A DNA stretch of 64,000 nt from Closterium sp. NIES-65 (lineage: Eukaryota > Streptophyta > Zygnematophyceae > Desmidiales > Closteriaceae): assembly GCA_948144175.1 (NCBI GenBank), contig CANXME010002088.1, positions 372,001 through 436,000 on the forward strand. The letters run 5' to 3'. Below the pieces are notes generated by a model. The model had not been told where the DNA came from and ran no database searches. It saw nothing but the letters and a program-made list of their open reading frames with translations. Within the stretch, counting starts at the first letter, position 1. The number at the start of each line of letters is the position of its first letter. This document shows, in pieces, positions 1-12,377 of the stretch. The position numbers and the translations under genes were made by a program.

Positions 1-3000
1 AGCAAGTAGCGGGGAGGCGGGCTGTAAATGTGACTGCGACTGGACAGGCTGTGGACACTCTAAGGGAGGAGCAAGACCAGGAGAGGGCGGTAGACCAAGA
101 ACCTGCTCCAGGAGCGGAATGAAGTACGGCCTCGGCCGCTCAGCGCCTCCAGAACCAGCAAGGACGGGACCATTACCCCCAGCGGCAGCACCAGCGCCAG
201 CAGCACCTCCAGCTCCAACAACGCCAACTCCAGCACCCTCAGAAGCACCAGCGCTAGCAGCACTGCTAGCGCCAACACCCCCAGCAGCTCCACCTTCAGC
301 AGCACCAGCACCGCTAGCAGCTCCAGCAGGACCAACTCCAGGAGCTCCAGCAGCACCCTCAGTCTCAGCAGCACGTCTCCAGCGGCGGGCAAACCACTCG
401 CGCAGCTCCTGTCGAGAGAGCGGCTCCCGCCTTGACGAAGCACTGCCAACGGACACACAAACCGACCCAACGCCCCCAGGCTCCGCACCCCCAGGCTCAG
501 CACCCCGAGGCTCAGCACCCCCAAACTCAGCACCCCCATGCTCAGCACCCCTGGACTCAACACCCCCAGGCTCAGCACCCCCAGTCTCAGCACCCCCAGT
601 CTCAGCACCCCCAGACCCGGCATCCGCAGGCTCAGCACCTCTAACAGCACTAGAGTCAACAGCTACTTCGACAGGCTCGACTGCGTCTACCTAGGACACA
701 CCTGACGGGGCAGGACCCTGAGGGGGGAGGGGGTCTACCTGGGGAGGACCTGGCGCAAGGAAGAGCGGCGGCGGGGGGAGGGGCGCAGTGCAGTAGGGGA
801 AGAGACGGTAGTAAGGCACCGACTCATCAAAGGTGACGTCCTGGGAGGACAGAACACGGCGCGAGGTGGAGTGGTAAAACTGCCAACCAGGCGCGTCAGG
901 GGGGGACCCAAGGAAGACGCAGGGAATTGCACGGGGGGACAGCTTGTCCGCAGACAAGTCGCGGACAAACGCCCGCGATCCCCAGACACGAAACGCAGAC
1001 GCATCGCCAACCTTCCCCGTCCACCGCAAGGTGGGGGAGGTCTCAGGCAAGGAGACCCGGGGCTGAAGGTTGATCTGATGCGCGGCGTACTGAACCGCAA
1101 ACGGCCACAGAAAATGGGGGGTAGCCGCATGCATCATGGACGTACGAGCGACGTCCATGACCATGCCAATGCGGCGCTTAGCAATCCCATTTTGCTGTGG
1201 AGAGGCCGGAAGCATGAAGGTCTGGCGGATGCCCTGTGCACGACAGAAGGCTCCCACACGGCAGAGGAAAACTCCCCGCCTCTGTCCGAGTGCAGACGCA
1301 GAACAGGAAAGTCCGAGCCGAAACTCTCTCTGAGCTGGAGACGAGCTGCGCGAATCCAGTCGATCAACACCTCAGTGACGTCACCCTTGCTACGCAAGAG
1401 GAAGACTGTGGTGTAACGCGAGTAGTCGTCAACCACCAGCAGAAAGTACCGCTCTCGCCCCTGCCCACGGACGCGGGCTGGGCCCCACACGTCCATGTGG
1501 AGAGTCTGCAGCGGAGCCTCTGTCGGAGGAAACTCGAAGGAGTGAGGGGCGGCGCGCTGTCGCCCCTCGACGCAGGGGACGCAGGTAGGGCCAGGCCCCG
1601 GAGGAAGGGGAGGGAGAGACCGAGGGAGACCAGAGATAAGGACACGGGAGGCCATGCCTCAGAGACGAGGCAAGGAGGGGTGACCAAGGCGGTGGTGCCA
1701 AAGGAGAGTCTGGTGGGACAGCACACGACACGAGCAGGGGGCAGACTCAGGACCAGACCTGGACGCCGCGGCAAACACCGTACTCGACGCAGCTACCTGG
1801 GCAGACTCAGCAGCAAAAGGAGACTCAGTAGTAAGGGTGTAGAGGCCCGACCTTGGCCGACGGGTGAACGTGGCCAAGTGTCGGTGTGTCCGAGCACACG
1901 TGCAGTGGGTCACTCGCTGACTCGCAGGAGTGAACTGGTCAACCCCCCTATCCTGTAGGTTCGCTCCACTCACCAAGTTCGTAGAGAACGAGGGGAGGTA
2001 GAGACCAGACAGGGTGCCAGAAGGGGCTGCAAGGCACGGTAGGACAGTGGAGAAGCTAGCAAGGACAGGACCCCCAGAGGGGTCTGCCAGGGAGACTGCA
2101 ACCGGCCGACTGAGCGGCGTATGAGTGGTGCGGTCTCGAAAGAAGGAGCGGGACGCACCCGAGTCCAGGTTGAAGGTGTGGAAGGCCTGAGCCGACGTAG
2201 TACCTGAGAGAGCAGACTCACCAGCACCTGGGGCAACAGACGCACTGGCACCTGGGGCAGCAGACGCACTAGCACCTAGAGCAGCAGCCTCACCAGCACC
2301 TAAAGCAGCGGCCTCAATGCCCGGGTCAGGAGGTACACACACGTAACATGCACCCTTAATAGTAGTATCAACAGCATACATGGCAGCAAGAATAGCATCA
2401 AAGTCAAGATCAAAGATAGCAACCCCGGCCTTAGTCAGATCTCCCCAGCGAGGGATCTCTGACGCCTCAGGGAACTGGCGACGCCACGCGTCCGTCAGGC
2501 GACCAAAGCAGCACTAGATGGAGTGCGGGCCTCCGCACTGCTCACCAGCGCGGTCGCCGAAACGGAGGACGTAAGCGCAGGGACCAAAACCCCCACCGCC
2601 CTGACGCGTAGTGTACCACTCACGAAGCTACTGAGGGGATAGGGTCACACCACTCCACTGCTGCTGGCGCGGACCACCACCTGAGCCACTCCTCTGCGCA
2701 GAGTCGCGACCCGCTCCACTACTGCCGCCGCCGCCGCCGCCGCCGCCACCGCCGCCTCCGTCGCCTCCTCCACCTCCGCCACCTCCGCCGCCTCCGCTCC
2801 CTCTGCCACCTCCACCGCCTCCGCCTCCTCCACCGCTGCCGCCGCCGCCGCCCCCCCCGGCACCACTCCCACCACCACCCCCACTCCCTCCACTGCCTCC
2901 ACCACCACCTCCACCGCCCCCTCCAGCCCCTCCAGCGCCCTTGCCCCCCTTGCCCTTGCCGGTGCGGCGTCTCCCGCTCGGGGCAGACGCAGCGCTAACC

Positions 3001-3732
3001 GACTCGAAACCAACGAGGTCGGCCGCAGCAGCAGAGGCAACAGAGGTCAAGAGGGGGGAGGGAGAACACCCCTCAAAGACGGGGGTGCGAGGGTCACCAC
3101 GAGAGGCTCCTACAGTGACTATGCTCTTCTCTATCGCTAGGAGGGCCTTCTCGAGGAGGTCAACGGTGAGAGTGGTGGGGCAAACAGAGAGGAAGTGGTC
3201 CCTGACTACGCGGAGAGAGTCAGGGAGCCGGGTGACTATGTAATAGAGGGTGATGTACATGGGGGGGGGGGTTCTTGGCGCAGAACTCAGCACGAAGCGC
3301 AGCGCAGTAGCGAGTGTCACTAGTGCGGAGATGCGTAATGAGGTCAGCGACAGTGGGAAAGGCAGCAAGGTCAGGGAAGAGGTACGGTAGCATGAGGCGG
3401 CTCAGTGCAGCAGTGGCAGGGGAAGAGTAGCATGCTACTACAGCGTCATACAAGGTCTGAGCACTCTTGTACTGGCTAAAGTGTGCACGCTCAGGGGTCG
3501 GTAAGTGGCGGCGCACAGCAAGGCGAGCAGCAGCATTGCGAGTGGCCCACTGTGAGCGAACAGTGGCGTCAGCATCAGCAGCAGGGGCAGGAGAGGCACC
3601 AGAAGTGAGGTCAAACAGAGAGAGGCCGTCTGCCCTATCGCATTGCACAAAAAGCTGCAGATCATCTACCCAGACCTCAAAGTCAACTGCCTGACCCTCG
3701 GCGTCAAAGGTGAGAACGCTAGGGGAGGCCAT
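1..3732 (-). pseudogene. Broken gag-pol of element A (gag, protease, integrase, hinge)
   Basis: The reading frame starts at 3732 with MASPSVLTFDAEG, matching the gag start of elements E and F. Gag runs to about 3250 and changes frame at an 11-G run (3261-3271, a proline run in the protein). It resumes at 3368-2628 through a Gly-rich segment. A protease segment with DSGASRSFF lies in 2381-1659. Integrase follows in 1655-691, with HMDVWGP and a normal SPQQNGIA-like motif altered by small changes. The hinge with Gly-Ala-Glu-Pro-like repeats is in 659-60, in another frame. At least four frame changes make this non-coding. Intact E shows the ancestral order. Confidence 0.85.
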
Positions 3733-4670
3733 ATCACCAGTAGACAGGCAGTGAGTACAGTGGGGCAGGGCATTGCAGTGGCAGAGACTCTGCTCTTACC
3801 AGGCAAGTGGGGCAGTCGAGCGGCTCGGCAGTTGAGCGGCTCGGCTGCGGTGCGGCTCGGCTGCTCGGCGGCTCGGCTGCTGGGCGGCTCGGCGGTCGGG
3901 CGGCTCGGTTGCTGGGCGGCTCGGGGGTCGGGCGGCTCGATTGCTGGGCGGCTCGGCGGTCGGGCGGCTCGACTGCTGGGCGGCTCTGCGGCTCGGCGGT
4001 TGGGCTGCTCGGCGGCTCGGGCGCTGGGCGGGTGAGCGGCAACGAGGCTGTGGAAGGGCGGCGACCGGCCGCTGAAAGGGCGGCGACGGGCCGCTGAAAG
4101 GGCGGCGACGGGCCGAGGGAAGGGCGGCAACGGGCCGCTGGAAGGGCGGCGACGGGGCCCGCTGAAGGGCGGGCGGCGACGGGGCCGCTGAAAGGGCGGC
4201 GGTGGGGCCGCTGAAAGGGCGGGCGACGGGCCGCTGGTAGGGCGGCGACGGGCCGTTGAAAGGGCGGCGACGGGGCCCGCTAAAGGGGCGGGCGGTGACG
4301 AGGCCACTGAAAGGGCGGCGGTGGGGCCGAAGGGAAGGGCGGCGACGAGGCCGCGTAAGGGGCGGCGCGACGGGGCCGCAAGGGCGGCGCGACGGGGTTG
4401 GAAGGGCGGCGTGACGGGGCCGCGTAAGGGCGGCGTGACGGGGCCGCAAGGGCGGCACAACGGAGCTGCAAGTGCGGCGCGACGGGGCCGCAAGGGCGGC
4501 GCGACGGGGCCAAAAGGGCGGCGCGACGGGGCCGTTAGGGGCCGCTAGAGGCCGCTAGAGGGGAGACAACTTGGGGCGCGACTCGGGCAGGGTCCAAGCG
4601 TGCTTCGGGCAGGAAAAAAAAGGTGGTGGGCCCTAGGAACAGTTCCCACGAGGGAACCAGCTCTATACCA
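3733..4670 (-). repeat. GC-rich untranslated leader of element A
   Basis: About 940 bases between the gag start and the LTR, made of imprecise short GC-rich repeats: units like GGGCGGCTCGG in 3810-4030 and units like GGGCGGCGACGGGGCCG in 4040-4550. Long open frames here on both strands are a by-product of GC content and periodicity. The same kind of leader precedes gag in D, E and F, so it is a family trait. The end next to the LTR carries the primer site (4661-4670) and a hairpin (4642-4657). Confidence 0.8.
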
Positions 4671-4803
4671 TGTTAAGAATGAAATGAGAGAATGGTTGAA
4701 CTATGAAAGAGTTGGGTACAAGTACTAACCCTAATTGGGTTGTACCCCTTATAGGCTACCCCACTACAGCCTACACAAATGTATAAGCTATAATGTTCTG
4801 ACA
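4671..4803 (-). repeat. 5' LTR of element A
   Basis: 133 bp. Read on the minus strand it starts TGTCAGAAC and ends TTCTTAACA, the usual TG...CA ends. It is followed directly by TGGTATAGAGC, which is one base short of the plant initiator-Met primer site TGGTATCAGAGC. It shares with the D, E and F LTRs a core around GTAGGCTATAGTGGGGTA and TGTACCC motifs. Confidence 0.85.
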
Positions 4804-7347
4804 GCATGGTGGGTTAGGTGAGTCCGCGGTGAAAGAGCCGTTTCGAAGAAGGAGGAGCGCGTCGTTGTGGAAGACTTCGACCTTGAGCGAGTATTTTAGC
4901 GTGGCGTGGGAGGGATGGTCGAGCCGTTGGTGCCATGTTTCTGGGTCCGTACGGTAACCGATCGTCTTCTAATAATATTTTTGTCGTGCTTCTTCGTCGT
5001 TTGCCTCCCCTTCAGGGCCTGCGTTGGCGGCGTTGTCGGTATCGGCGGCAAGCGCACGAATTGCCTTTCGCTCCAGAAGCGCGCGGGGAATACCGATGAC
5101 GTCGTCGGTGTCGCCAGCTTCGACTTGGTCTCCGGTGACGAGCAGGCACTGGTTGGGCCACTCCCGAACTAGGAGTCGCGTCATGGGGATTCTGAAGTAA
5201 CTGTATTCAGCGCCGATGACCTCAACTTCTTGTGGTCCTTGTACTGGCGGCTCCGGCTCTTCGGTGGGTTCAGGTAACTCTGTTGGTTCTCCCATTAATT
5301 TGTAGGTCTCTTCTTCGTCTGACTCTTCTGGCATTGGCTCGGGTGTGTCACGGGCGTATTGATCAGGGAGAGGTGGACCTCCCCAGCAAGTGCCGCGAGT
5401 TGCCCAGTATGGGTCGACGACGGTGACTTCCGCAGGAGGAAAACCAGTTGCTTCAGTGTGCCCTTGTTCTGCTTCGGTCGAGGTTCCCCATCCTCCTTTG
5501 GCGCCCGTTGTGACTTCAGCTATCTCTGCTTCTCCGACTGCTTCTCCTGCTGTTGTACCAGCTTCCTCTGCTGGGGCAGGGGAAGTCCCCCGGTCGGTCG
5601 CGCCAACTTCTTCTTCCGTTGAAACGGCATCCCCCCCGCTCGCGGCTGCCTCTTTTGGAGTCAAAACTTCTCCCCAGGATCCGAGCGCGGGCTCGGAAGT
5701 GTTCCAGCCCATGCAGCGTGTCTCCGTCGTCTTGTTTTCTTTGGTTGCAGGTTCTGACGTGTCGATATCTTCTTCCATTGTGGCAGGTCCGGTTCCTGCA
5801 GGGTTGGAGGTCGAGGCAGTCGGGACTGTGCACAAGCGCAGGAGGCCGTCGGAGGCACGTTGCTCGAGATCCATCTCGTCGGGATGTGACCATGTTGGTG
5901 GCTCTGTGGGAGTTGTTTTTAGTAGCAGTGTGCGGTGGGAATTGCCGGTGGTGCCCTGAGCTGAAAATTGCAGCTCGAAGACTCCATCGTTATTGATCGC
6001 CTTTCCGATGTAAGTTTCTTTGGGGAAGAGCTCGAAGGTCTTCTCCTTTCGATTGCTGCGAATGTCGATTCCGCGCCGCATGAGTTGCGCTGACAAGAGC
6101 AAATTGTATTGTAGGTCAGGTGCAACGAGGATGTCTCCGATGTGAATGGTGAACTTTGTGTCATTGGCCTCGAGGTAGATTTCGCCAATCTCATATGCCT
6201 TCATTTTTCCGTTGTTGGCGGCGGTGATTTCGCAGGGCCGTCGCATACGCCGCGAGTTGCTGATAAACTTTGGTGATCCCACCATGTGTTGCCCGCAGCA
6301 ACTGTCGAGGTACCATGTGTCCAAATCCTCGTAGCGCTGACGAGCGAAGTTGGCGATCTTGGCCGTGACGATGCGATCAAGGTCGCCGGCGTACGGTCAG
6401 AGGGCGAAATATCTGTTTGCGGAAATGCTCGGCGGCGATTCCGGAGTAGGAGGGGGGAGCTCGAAGTCAGGAGGAATGTCTGAGGGGTGAGAGGACCTGG
6501 TAAAGAATGTTGGATCATTGTTTGTGCTGGGCGCAACGGGGTTGATGGGATCATCGCGAACGAATGTTACTCTATCCCAGTAACGGATCCCTCTGTTGCG
6601 GCGAGCCATGCAGCTTATGATTGTCCCTTTTCCTTTGTCCTTTGCCGTGATGAGTGCAGGAGATTGAGAAGTGCTGGCGACGGAAGGAGGCGACACAGTG
6701 GCGGGGGGCTTTGTTTGCGCCAATGGTTGTTGGTTGGAGGCGTTGTGTCGCTCATCAGCGGCCTGACGCTTGTAGCACAGGTCAATAGTGTGGCCAGACT
6801 TCCTGCAGTATTTGCATAAGGCTCCCTTCTTTCCGCGTTGCTCCCCTTGTGATGCTCCTGTGTAGAAGACCAATTTTTCTCGCTTGACATTCTTCTCGTT
6901 GTACACGTCAATCTCCTTCTGCTTCGAAAGAAGCGTGGCGCATAGAGCCGACTCCGATATGGTTGCTCGGGCGCGAAGGAGTGATTGGCACTGTCGCCAG
7001 TCGGGGCCGAGGCCAAAGATGACCATCAAGATGAAAATGTCGTCGGGGATAGTCCCACCGCATTTCTTGACTTGGTCACCCAGATTGCGGCACAGGTTGA
7101 CATACAGTCCCGCTTTCTCCCCTTGCTTCATTTTAACCGATGTTAGCTGGCTGAGCACACAAGTCATCGTAACTGGATCTGTTGCCATATATGAGTTGCG
7201 CAGGTGTTCCCAAGACGCGTGCGCGGGACCCCACTCCGTCTTCTAAGGACGAATGCCAAGCTGTTCTTTAGGTGAGAGGTTGTGAAGGAGAGCCGTGTAC
7301 GCGAGGAGTGATTTGTGGTAGTATTGATGCTTCTCTTGGATGGTGCC
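4804..7347 (-). pseudogene. Element B gag C-terminus, zinc knuckle, protease, start of pre-integrase
   Basis: Minus-strand reading gives a gag UBN2-type segment (7342 to about 6900), then a canonical CCHC knuckle, CKYCRKSGHTIDLCYK (C-X2-C-X4-H-X4-C, near 6830-6770). The copia protease follows at 6324. Its catalytic site reads LDSCCGQHM where active copies read DSGxS/DSGCS, so the catalytic glycine appears lost. An unusually long acidic Glu/Pro/Thr-rich linker of about 300 residues comes next. A TAG at 4969-4971 ends that frame, but the same frame continues as TWHQRLDHPSHATLKYS, the pre-integrase HxRLxH motif, until A cuts it. A stop near 7244 also interrupts gag. Degenerate copy. Confidence 0.82.
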
Positions 7348-7474
7348 TGTCAAACTCATATGCTATAGTCTGTGTAGGCTGTAGTGGGGTAGACAATATG
7401 GGGTACAACACTTCTAGGTTTTCCTACTTGTACCCACCTGCTTGCTAGTTCATCTCATTCCTCATTTCTTCACA
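7348..7474 (+). repeat. 5' LTR of element C
   Basis: 127 bp, TGTCAAACTC to TTCTTCACA. It is followed at once by the primer-binding site TGGTATAGAGTAGG (from 7475) and a small hairpin (7488-7503). Confidence 0.9.
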
Positions 7475-7715
7475 TGGTATAGAGTAGGTTCCATAGTCGG
7501 AACGCTTCCTTGGGCCCACCACTGAAAACTTTTTTTTCTGACCGGAGCGACAGTCGCTCCTGCCCGAGGCGCGCCTTGTAGGCTGCCCTTCTGTCGACCT
7601 CTCTTAGAGGCCCCTCTCACGGCCCCTTGCGCCACCCTCAGCGGCCCCGTCGCCGCCCCTAGCGGCCCCGTAGCCACCCTTCCAAACCCCTAGCGGCCCA
7701 GTCACCGCCCCTACG
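7475..7715 (+). repeat. Start of element C leader, up to the D insertion
   Basis: Primer site, post-primer hairpin, then GGGCCCACC and CCGTCGCCGCCCCTAGCGG-like units. The leader is cut at 7715 by D and resumes at 12518 with the same units. No coding function seen. Confidence 0.75.
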
Positions 7716-7850
7716 TGCTGGAATAACTGAACAAGAATGAATGAACTAAGGGTGAAAACAGTACAAATACCTAACCCTAGAATTGTGTACCCCCTACAGG
7801 CTAACCCACTGTAGCCTAAACAAGCACAACAACATATATAATGTTTGACA
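7716..7850 (-). repeat. 3' LTR of element D
   Basis: 135 bp. It matches 12378-12512 except at four sites, including the terminal TGT/TGC. The CTACG target duplication abuts it at 7711-7715. Confidence 0.9.
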
Positions 7851-8085
7851 CACCCCCATAGGCGAAGTGGGGGAGAACTAGGGGTCACAAGACCAGTCAA
7901 GGCAAAGCAAGGCAAAACAAGCTCAGGGTGGATCTCAAGGATACCACACAAATTCCGAGCACAAGCAAGTGGTCACAAGACCAGTTCACATGCAGGTTGA
8001 TAATAGAGCAAAAGGTACAATGATCACAACCTAGCAAGAGTAAACATGCAAGTATATATATATAGAGATCACAGTACAAACAGGC

Positions 8086-11000
8086 TCAAGAAGTAAGCAA
8101 GTGAGGTCCAGTAGGCACAAGGCCTAGAAGAGTGCAAAAGCGCTGATGGTCACAAGGCTGAAGCGCCTTGGTGAACACATCAGCAGTGTTGGCCTCAGAG
8201 GCCACGTAACGCAGGCGAAGCTGACCACGCTGCTGTAGCTCTCGAGCAAGGAAGAAACGCAGAGCAATGTGTTTCGTTCTGTGCTCCAGTCTGTGCTCCT
8301 CGCACAAGGCAATGGCTGCCTTGTTGTCGACGTACAGCACTGGAGGAGAACGAGGTTGCTCTCCGAGGTCGGTCAGCAAGTAGGTGAGCCAGCGTAGCTC
8401 CTGGGCTGCCATGGCTGTGGCGTAGATCTCAGCCTCACAACTGGAGCCGAGAGCAGAAGACGAGCGAGTAGAACGCCAAGAAACTGAACCAGAGCCAAGA
8501 CTGAAGGAGTAACCCTGAGACGACCGCTGAGTAGCCTGGTCGTCTGCCCAAGAAGCGTCTGAGTGCCCAGTGAGAACAACTGGGACTCGCCCTCCAAGCA
8601 CTAGCCCCATGCCCGACGTACTGCACAAATAGCGCAACACCCTCTTAGCTGCATCCATGTGCTCCTTCCGGTGACGGCCCGGAGCGACATAGCGTGCAAG
8701 AATGCTGAGAGGGTATGCAAGGTCTGGTCGAGTGCAGGTCATCAGGTACATGAGGCAACCCACAAGCTCTGGATACGAGCCACTCGACTCTATGGACTCA
8801 TCCGAAGGTAGAGCTGAGAGCGAGTGACCGGTAGGCAGAGGAGTGGGCTGAGGCGAGGAGTACGTGAAGCGGAAGCGCTGAAGGACCTGCTGCACCATGT
8901 GTGACTGAGTCAAGGTGATGGTGCGGCGTGCTCTGTCCCGGGTGATCCGCAAGCCAAGATAGCTTGTCAGTTCACCCAGGTCTGTGCGCGTGTGTCTCTT
9001 CTGCAGCTCCGACTTCACGTGGGCCAGTGCCACAGTGTCAGCAGTAGCAAAGACCAAGTCGTCGACGTACACAAGGACGTAGAACGGCGGCAGTGAGGTG
9101 TCAGTCCGTAGAAACAGCGACGGGTCAGCAGTAGAAGGCGCGAACCCAAGAGCCGCAAGTGTAGTCCTTAGTGTGTCGTGCCACTCACGAGGCGCCTCGC
9201 GGAGACCGTAGATCGGCCGTCGGAGGCTCCACTAGGTACCAGGAGGGAACGACCCAGTGAAGCCAGGTGGACGGCGCAGCTAGATCTCCTCGTGCAGGCT
9301 GCCCTGTAGGAAAGCAGTGCTGAAGTCAAGCGAGTGGAGCTCGTAGTCACGCTGAGCGGCGACGTGCAGCAGAACCCGAAGAGTGGTCATCTTCGAGGTC
9401 GGGGTGAAGGTCTTGAAGAAGTCAACTCCCTCTCGCTGACTGAAGCCTCGTGCAACATAACGCGCCTTGAAGACAGGTGGAGAGCCCGGCGGCCGCTTCA
9501 CCCTGAAAATCCACATGCCACTGACGATGTTCGCCCCAGGTGGGGGAACCTCGTCGACGTAGGTGCCTGTGGACTTCCAGGAAGCCATCTCTGTGTCCAT
9601 GGCCGACTGCCACTGAGAGGAGTAGGGACCGGCCATCACCTCTGCGTAAGAGCGTGGGGTCGGGATGTCTGGTGCATCCGGGTCTCCCTCAAGGGCAACA
9701 AGTATGGACACGAGATGGGGCAAAGCGGCAGCAAAGCACTCAAACTCCTCCTTCCTATCCTCAAGGACGTCAGTGCCAAGAGCACACTCGCCCCCGACGG
9801 ACGGAGGACAGACAGACTCAGACTCAGCAACCAGGCTAGCAGCATAGTCTAGACGACAGGTGGTAGCAAAGTCGACAAGCTCAGCAACTAAGGCAGACGC
9901 AGCAGCAGACTCAAAGGAAGGGTCAGTGACAACAGTAGCCAGGAGACGCGTGACAGTAGGACTAGCAGCACGAAGAGAGTCTGACCCAGGGTCAGCAAGA
10001 GCAGGAAGAGAGGAAGCAGGAGGAGACGGCAGTGGGACACGCTGTGGAGCAGTGGACGGACGAAGCGCCATCCAATGAGTGCCGGGGACAGCAGGAAGAC
10101 GCTGACGCTGGACACGACTACTAGTGAGAGCAGCACGGACAGGCGACGCAGGACGAGACTTAGGCGACGCAGGACGAGACTCAGGCTCACGACGCTCGGA
10201 CCAGTGTAAGGAGCAGGACCAGGGAGAGAGGAGGCAGACGGTAACTGCGACTGCAGCTGGACAGACGGAGGACACGCTAAGGAGGGAGGAGGACAAGGAG
10301 GAGGGAGCTGACCAAGAACCTGCTGAAGGAGCGGAACGAATTACGGCCGTGACCGTGCAGCGACACCAGAGCTAGCAGGGACACCTGTACCAGGGTCCGT
10401 AGCACCAGCAGCAGCTCCAACACTTGGGTCCGCAGCACCAGCAGAAGCGCCAACGCTCGGGTCCGCAGCACCAGCAGCAGCTCCAACGCCCGGGTCCGCA
10501 GCACCAGTAGCAGCTCCAACACCCGGGTCCTCAGCACCAGCAGTAGCTCCAACGCCCGGGTCCGCAGCACCAGCCGCAGCTCCAACACCCGGGTCCTCAG
10601 CATCAGCAGCAGCTCCAACGTCCGGGTCCGCAGCACCAGCAGCAGCGCCCACGGCAGCGGGGTCCGCAAGACGAGGCACGCCACTCCGAAGAGTGCAGCG
10701 CCGCTCGCACCACTCACGGATCCGCTCACGGGAGGGGAGCTCCCGACTAGGAGGAGAAGCACTAGCACCAGTCCCAGCAGCATGCCCGGCTCGAGCGGCA
10801 CCTCTCCTGAGGCTGTAGTACTGTAAGTACCACTCACCCAACTGCTCTGAGGAGAGGGCTCCTCCAGGTGCAGGACTCCCAGGTCCAGTACCTCCAGACC
10901 CAGAACCTCCAGACTCCGGACTCTGCGGCTCAGCACCCCAAAGCTCTGCACCCCCAAGCTCAGCACCCCCAGGCTCCACACCCCCAAGCTCAGCACCCCC

Positions 11001-11736
11001 AAGGCTCCGCACCCCCAGGCTCCGCACCCCCAGGCTCCGCACCCCCAGGCTCAGCACCCCCAGGCTCTGCACCCCCAGGCTCAGCACCCCCAGGCTCCGC
11101 AACCACAGCAGGACGAGAGTCGACAGCTACCTCAACAGGCTCAACCGGGTCTACCTGAGACACACCTGAGGGAGCGGCACCCTGAGGGGGGAGGGGGTCT
11201 ACGACAGAAGCACCTGGCGCGAGGAAGAGAGGCGGGGGGGGGAGCGGGGCACTGCGGTAGGGGAAGAGGCGGTAGTAGGGGACGGACTTGTCAAAAACTA
11301 TCAGGAAGTACCTCTCCTGACCCTGACCATGGCCGCGGGCTGGCCCCCACACGTCCATGTGGAGCGTCTGCAAGGGAGCAGTCGTCGGGGGAAACGAGGA
11401 GGAGTGAGGAGCGGCGCGCTGCCGTCCCTCGACACAGGGGAGACAGGTAGGAGCAGGTGAGGGTGGGAGGGGAGGAAGGACCCTGGGCAGGCCAGAGACA
11501 AGGTACCGGGAGTTGCGAATAGCGAAGTGAGCATGGGCATCACGAGTCTGCCATTGTGAGCGAGCAGTGTTGTCAGCAGTAGCAGCAGGGGCAGTGACAT
11601 GGCCTAGGGCGTGATCGTACAGTGAGATGTCATCCTTGGCTGTGAGCTGTAGGTAGAGGTGCATGTCATCTAGCCAGGTGTCAAACTTCACTGGGCGGCC
11701 CCCAGCATCAAAAACTAGAACCTGTGGGCTAGCCAT
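8086..11736 (-). pseudogene. Element D shortened gag-integrase fusion, hinge, RT and RNase H
   Basis: The frame starts at 11736 (MASPQVLVFDAGGRPVKF). After only about 75 gag residues it passes in frame into the pre-integrase/integrase start (LVSGLPRVLPP, then HMDVWGPARG). At YFLIV it jumps in frame to FDKSVPYYRLFPYR at the integrase C-terminus. So gag core, zinc motif, protease and the catalytic D and E of integrase are gone. The proline/Gly-Ala-Glu-Pro hinge (11102-10341) shifts frame. RT covers 10296-9073 with stops TAG at 9280-9282 (a Trp codon in E) and 9232-9234 (a Gln codon in E). YVDDLVFA and RNase H (YVDNKAAIALC) follow in 9072-8086. It cannot support its own transposition. Confidence 0.85.
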
Positions 11737-12377
11737 AGGAGCAGTAGAAGAAGCAGCAGTAGTAGTAGAAGAACTAGTTACAGCGGCTCAGTTCGGGTAG
11801 GGCGGCGCGGCTCAGGTGGGGCGGCTCAGTTCGGGTCGGGTCGCGCGGCTCGTCTGGGTTCGCGCGGCTCGACTCGCGTCGCGCGGCGCGGGTCGCGCGG
11901 CTCGGTCCGGTCGCGCGGCTCGGTTCGGTCCCGGGCTGTGGCGGTACCAAGCCGCTCGGGGCCTCTAGGGACGGTGGGCGCGGGGCCAACGGGGCCGTTT
12001 GGGGCCTTTTAGGGAGGTGAGCGCGGGCCGTTCGGGGCCTTGTAGGGGTCGACGGGGCTGCTAGGGAGGTAAGCGCGGGGCCGTTTGGGGCCGTTTAGGG
12101 GTCGACAGGGCCGCTAGGACGGTGAGCGCGGGGCCTAACGGGGCCACTAGGGGCCGACGTGGCCGTTTGGGGCCGCTAGGGAGGTAAGCGCGGGGCCGTT
12201 CGGGGCCTTTTAGTGGTCGATGGGGCCGCTAGGGAGGTAAGCGCTTGGGCCGTGAGGGGCCTCTAGGGGCGGGCCGGCAGTGCCTTAGGCGCCCTAGGTA
12301 GGTAGGTAGGTAGGCAGGTAGGTAGGTAGTGGTGGGCCCTTAACAGTTCGGTCCTAGGAAGGACCTGCTCTATACCA
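11737..12377 (-). repeat. GC-rich leader, hairpin and primer site of element D
   Basis: Imperfect GC-rich units (GGGGCCGTTTGGGGCC type) in 11990-12270, a GTAGGTAG run (12295-12330), a 6-bp-stem hairpin at 12350-12365 and the primer site complement at 12367-12377. No gene. Confidence 0.75.

Larger units (their letters stand above)
1..4803 (-). mobile_element. Ty1/copia element A, 5' part, truncated by window edge
   Basis: This is the 5' portion of a short-LTR copia retrotransposon reading leftwards. In element order it has a 133-bp 5' LTR (4671-4803), a primer-binding site touching it (4661-4670), a GC-rich leader (3733-4670), then decayed gag, protease, integrase and hinge sequence that runs off base 1. 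The reverse transcriptase and 3' LTR are outside the window, so the target duplication cannot be confirmed. It should be GCATG, the five bases after 4803. The right flank is copia element B cut within its pre-integrase domain, so A inserted into B. Confidence 0.85.

Noticed and set aside
119-694. Plus-strand Ala/Pro-rich frames opposite the copia hinges (also 10868-11158, 16615-15971, 23607-23976, 59660-60775)
   Set aside because: Antisense shadows of GC-rich pol sequence; the other strand has clear domain homology.
4804-4969. Separate small gene at the left end of B
   Set aside because: It continues the B frame past one stop and contains the pre-integrase motif, so it belongs to B.
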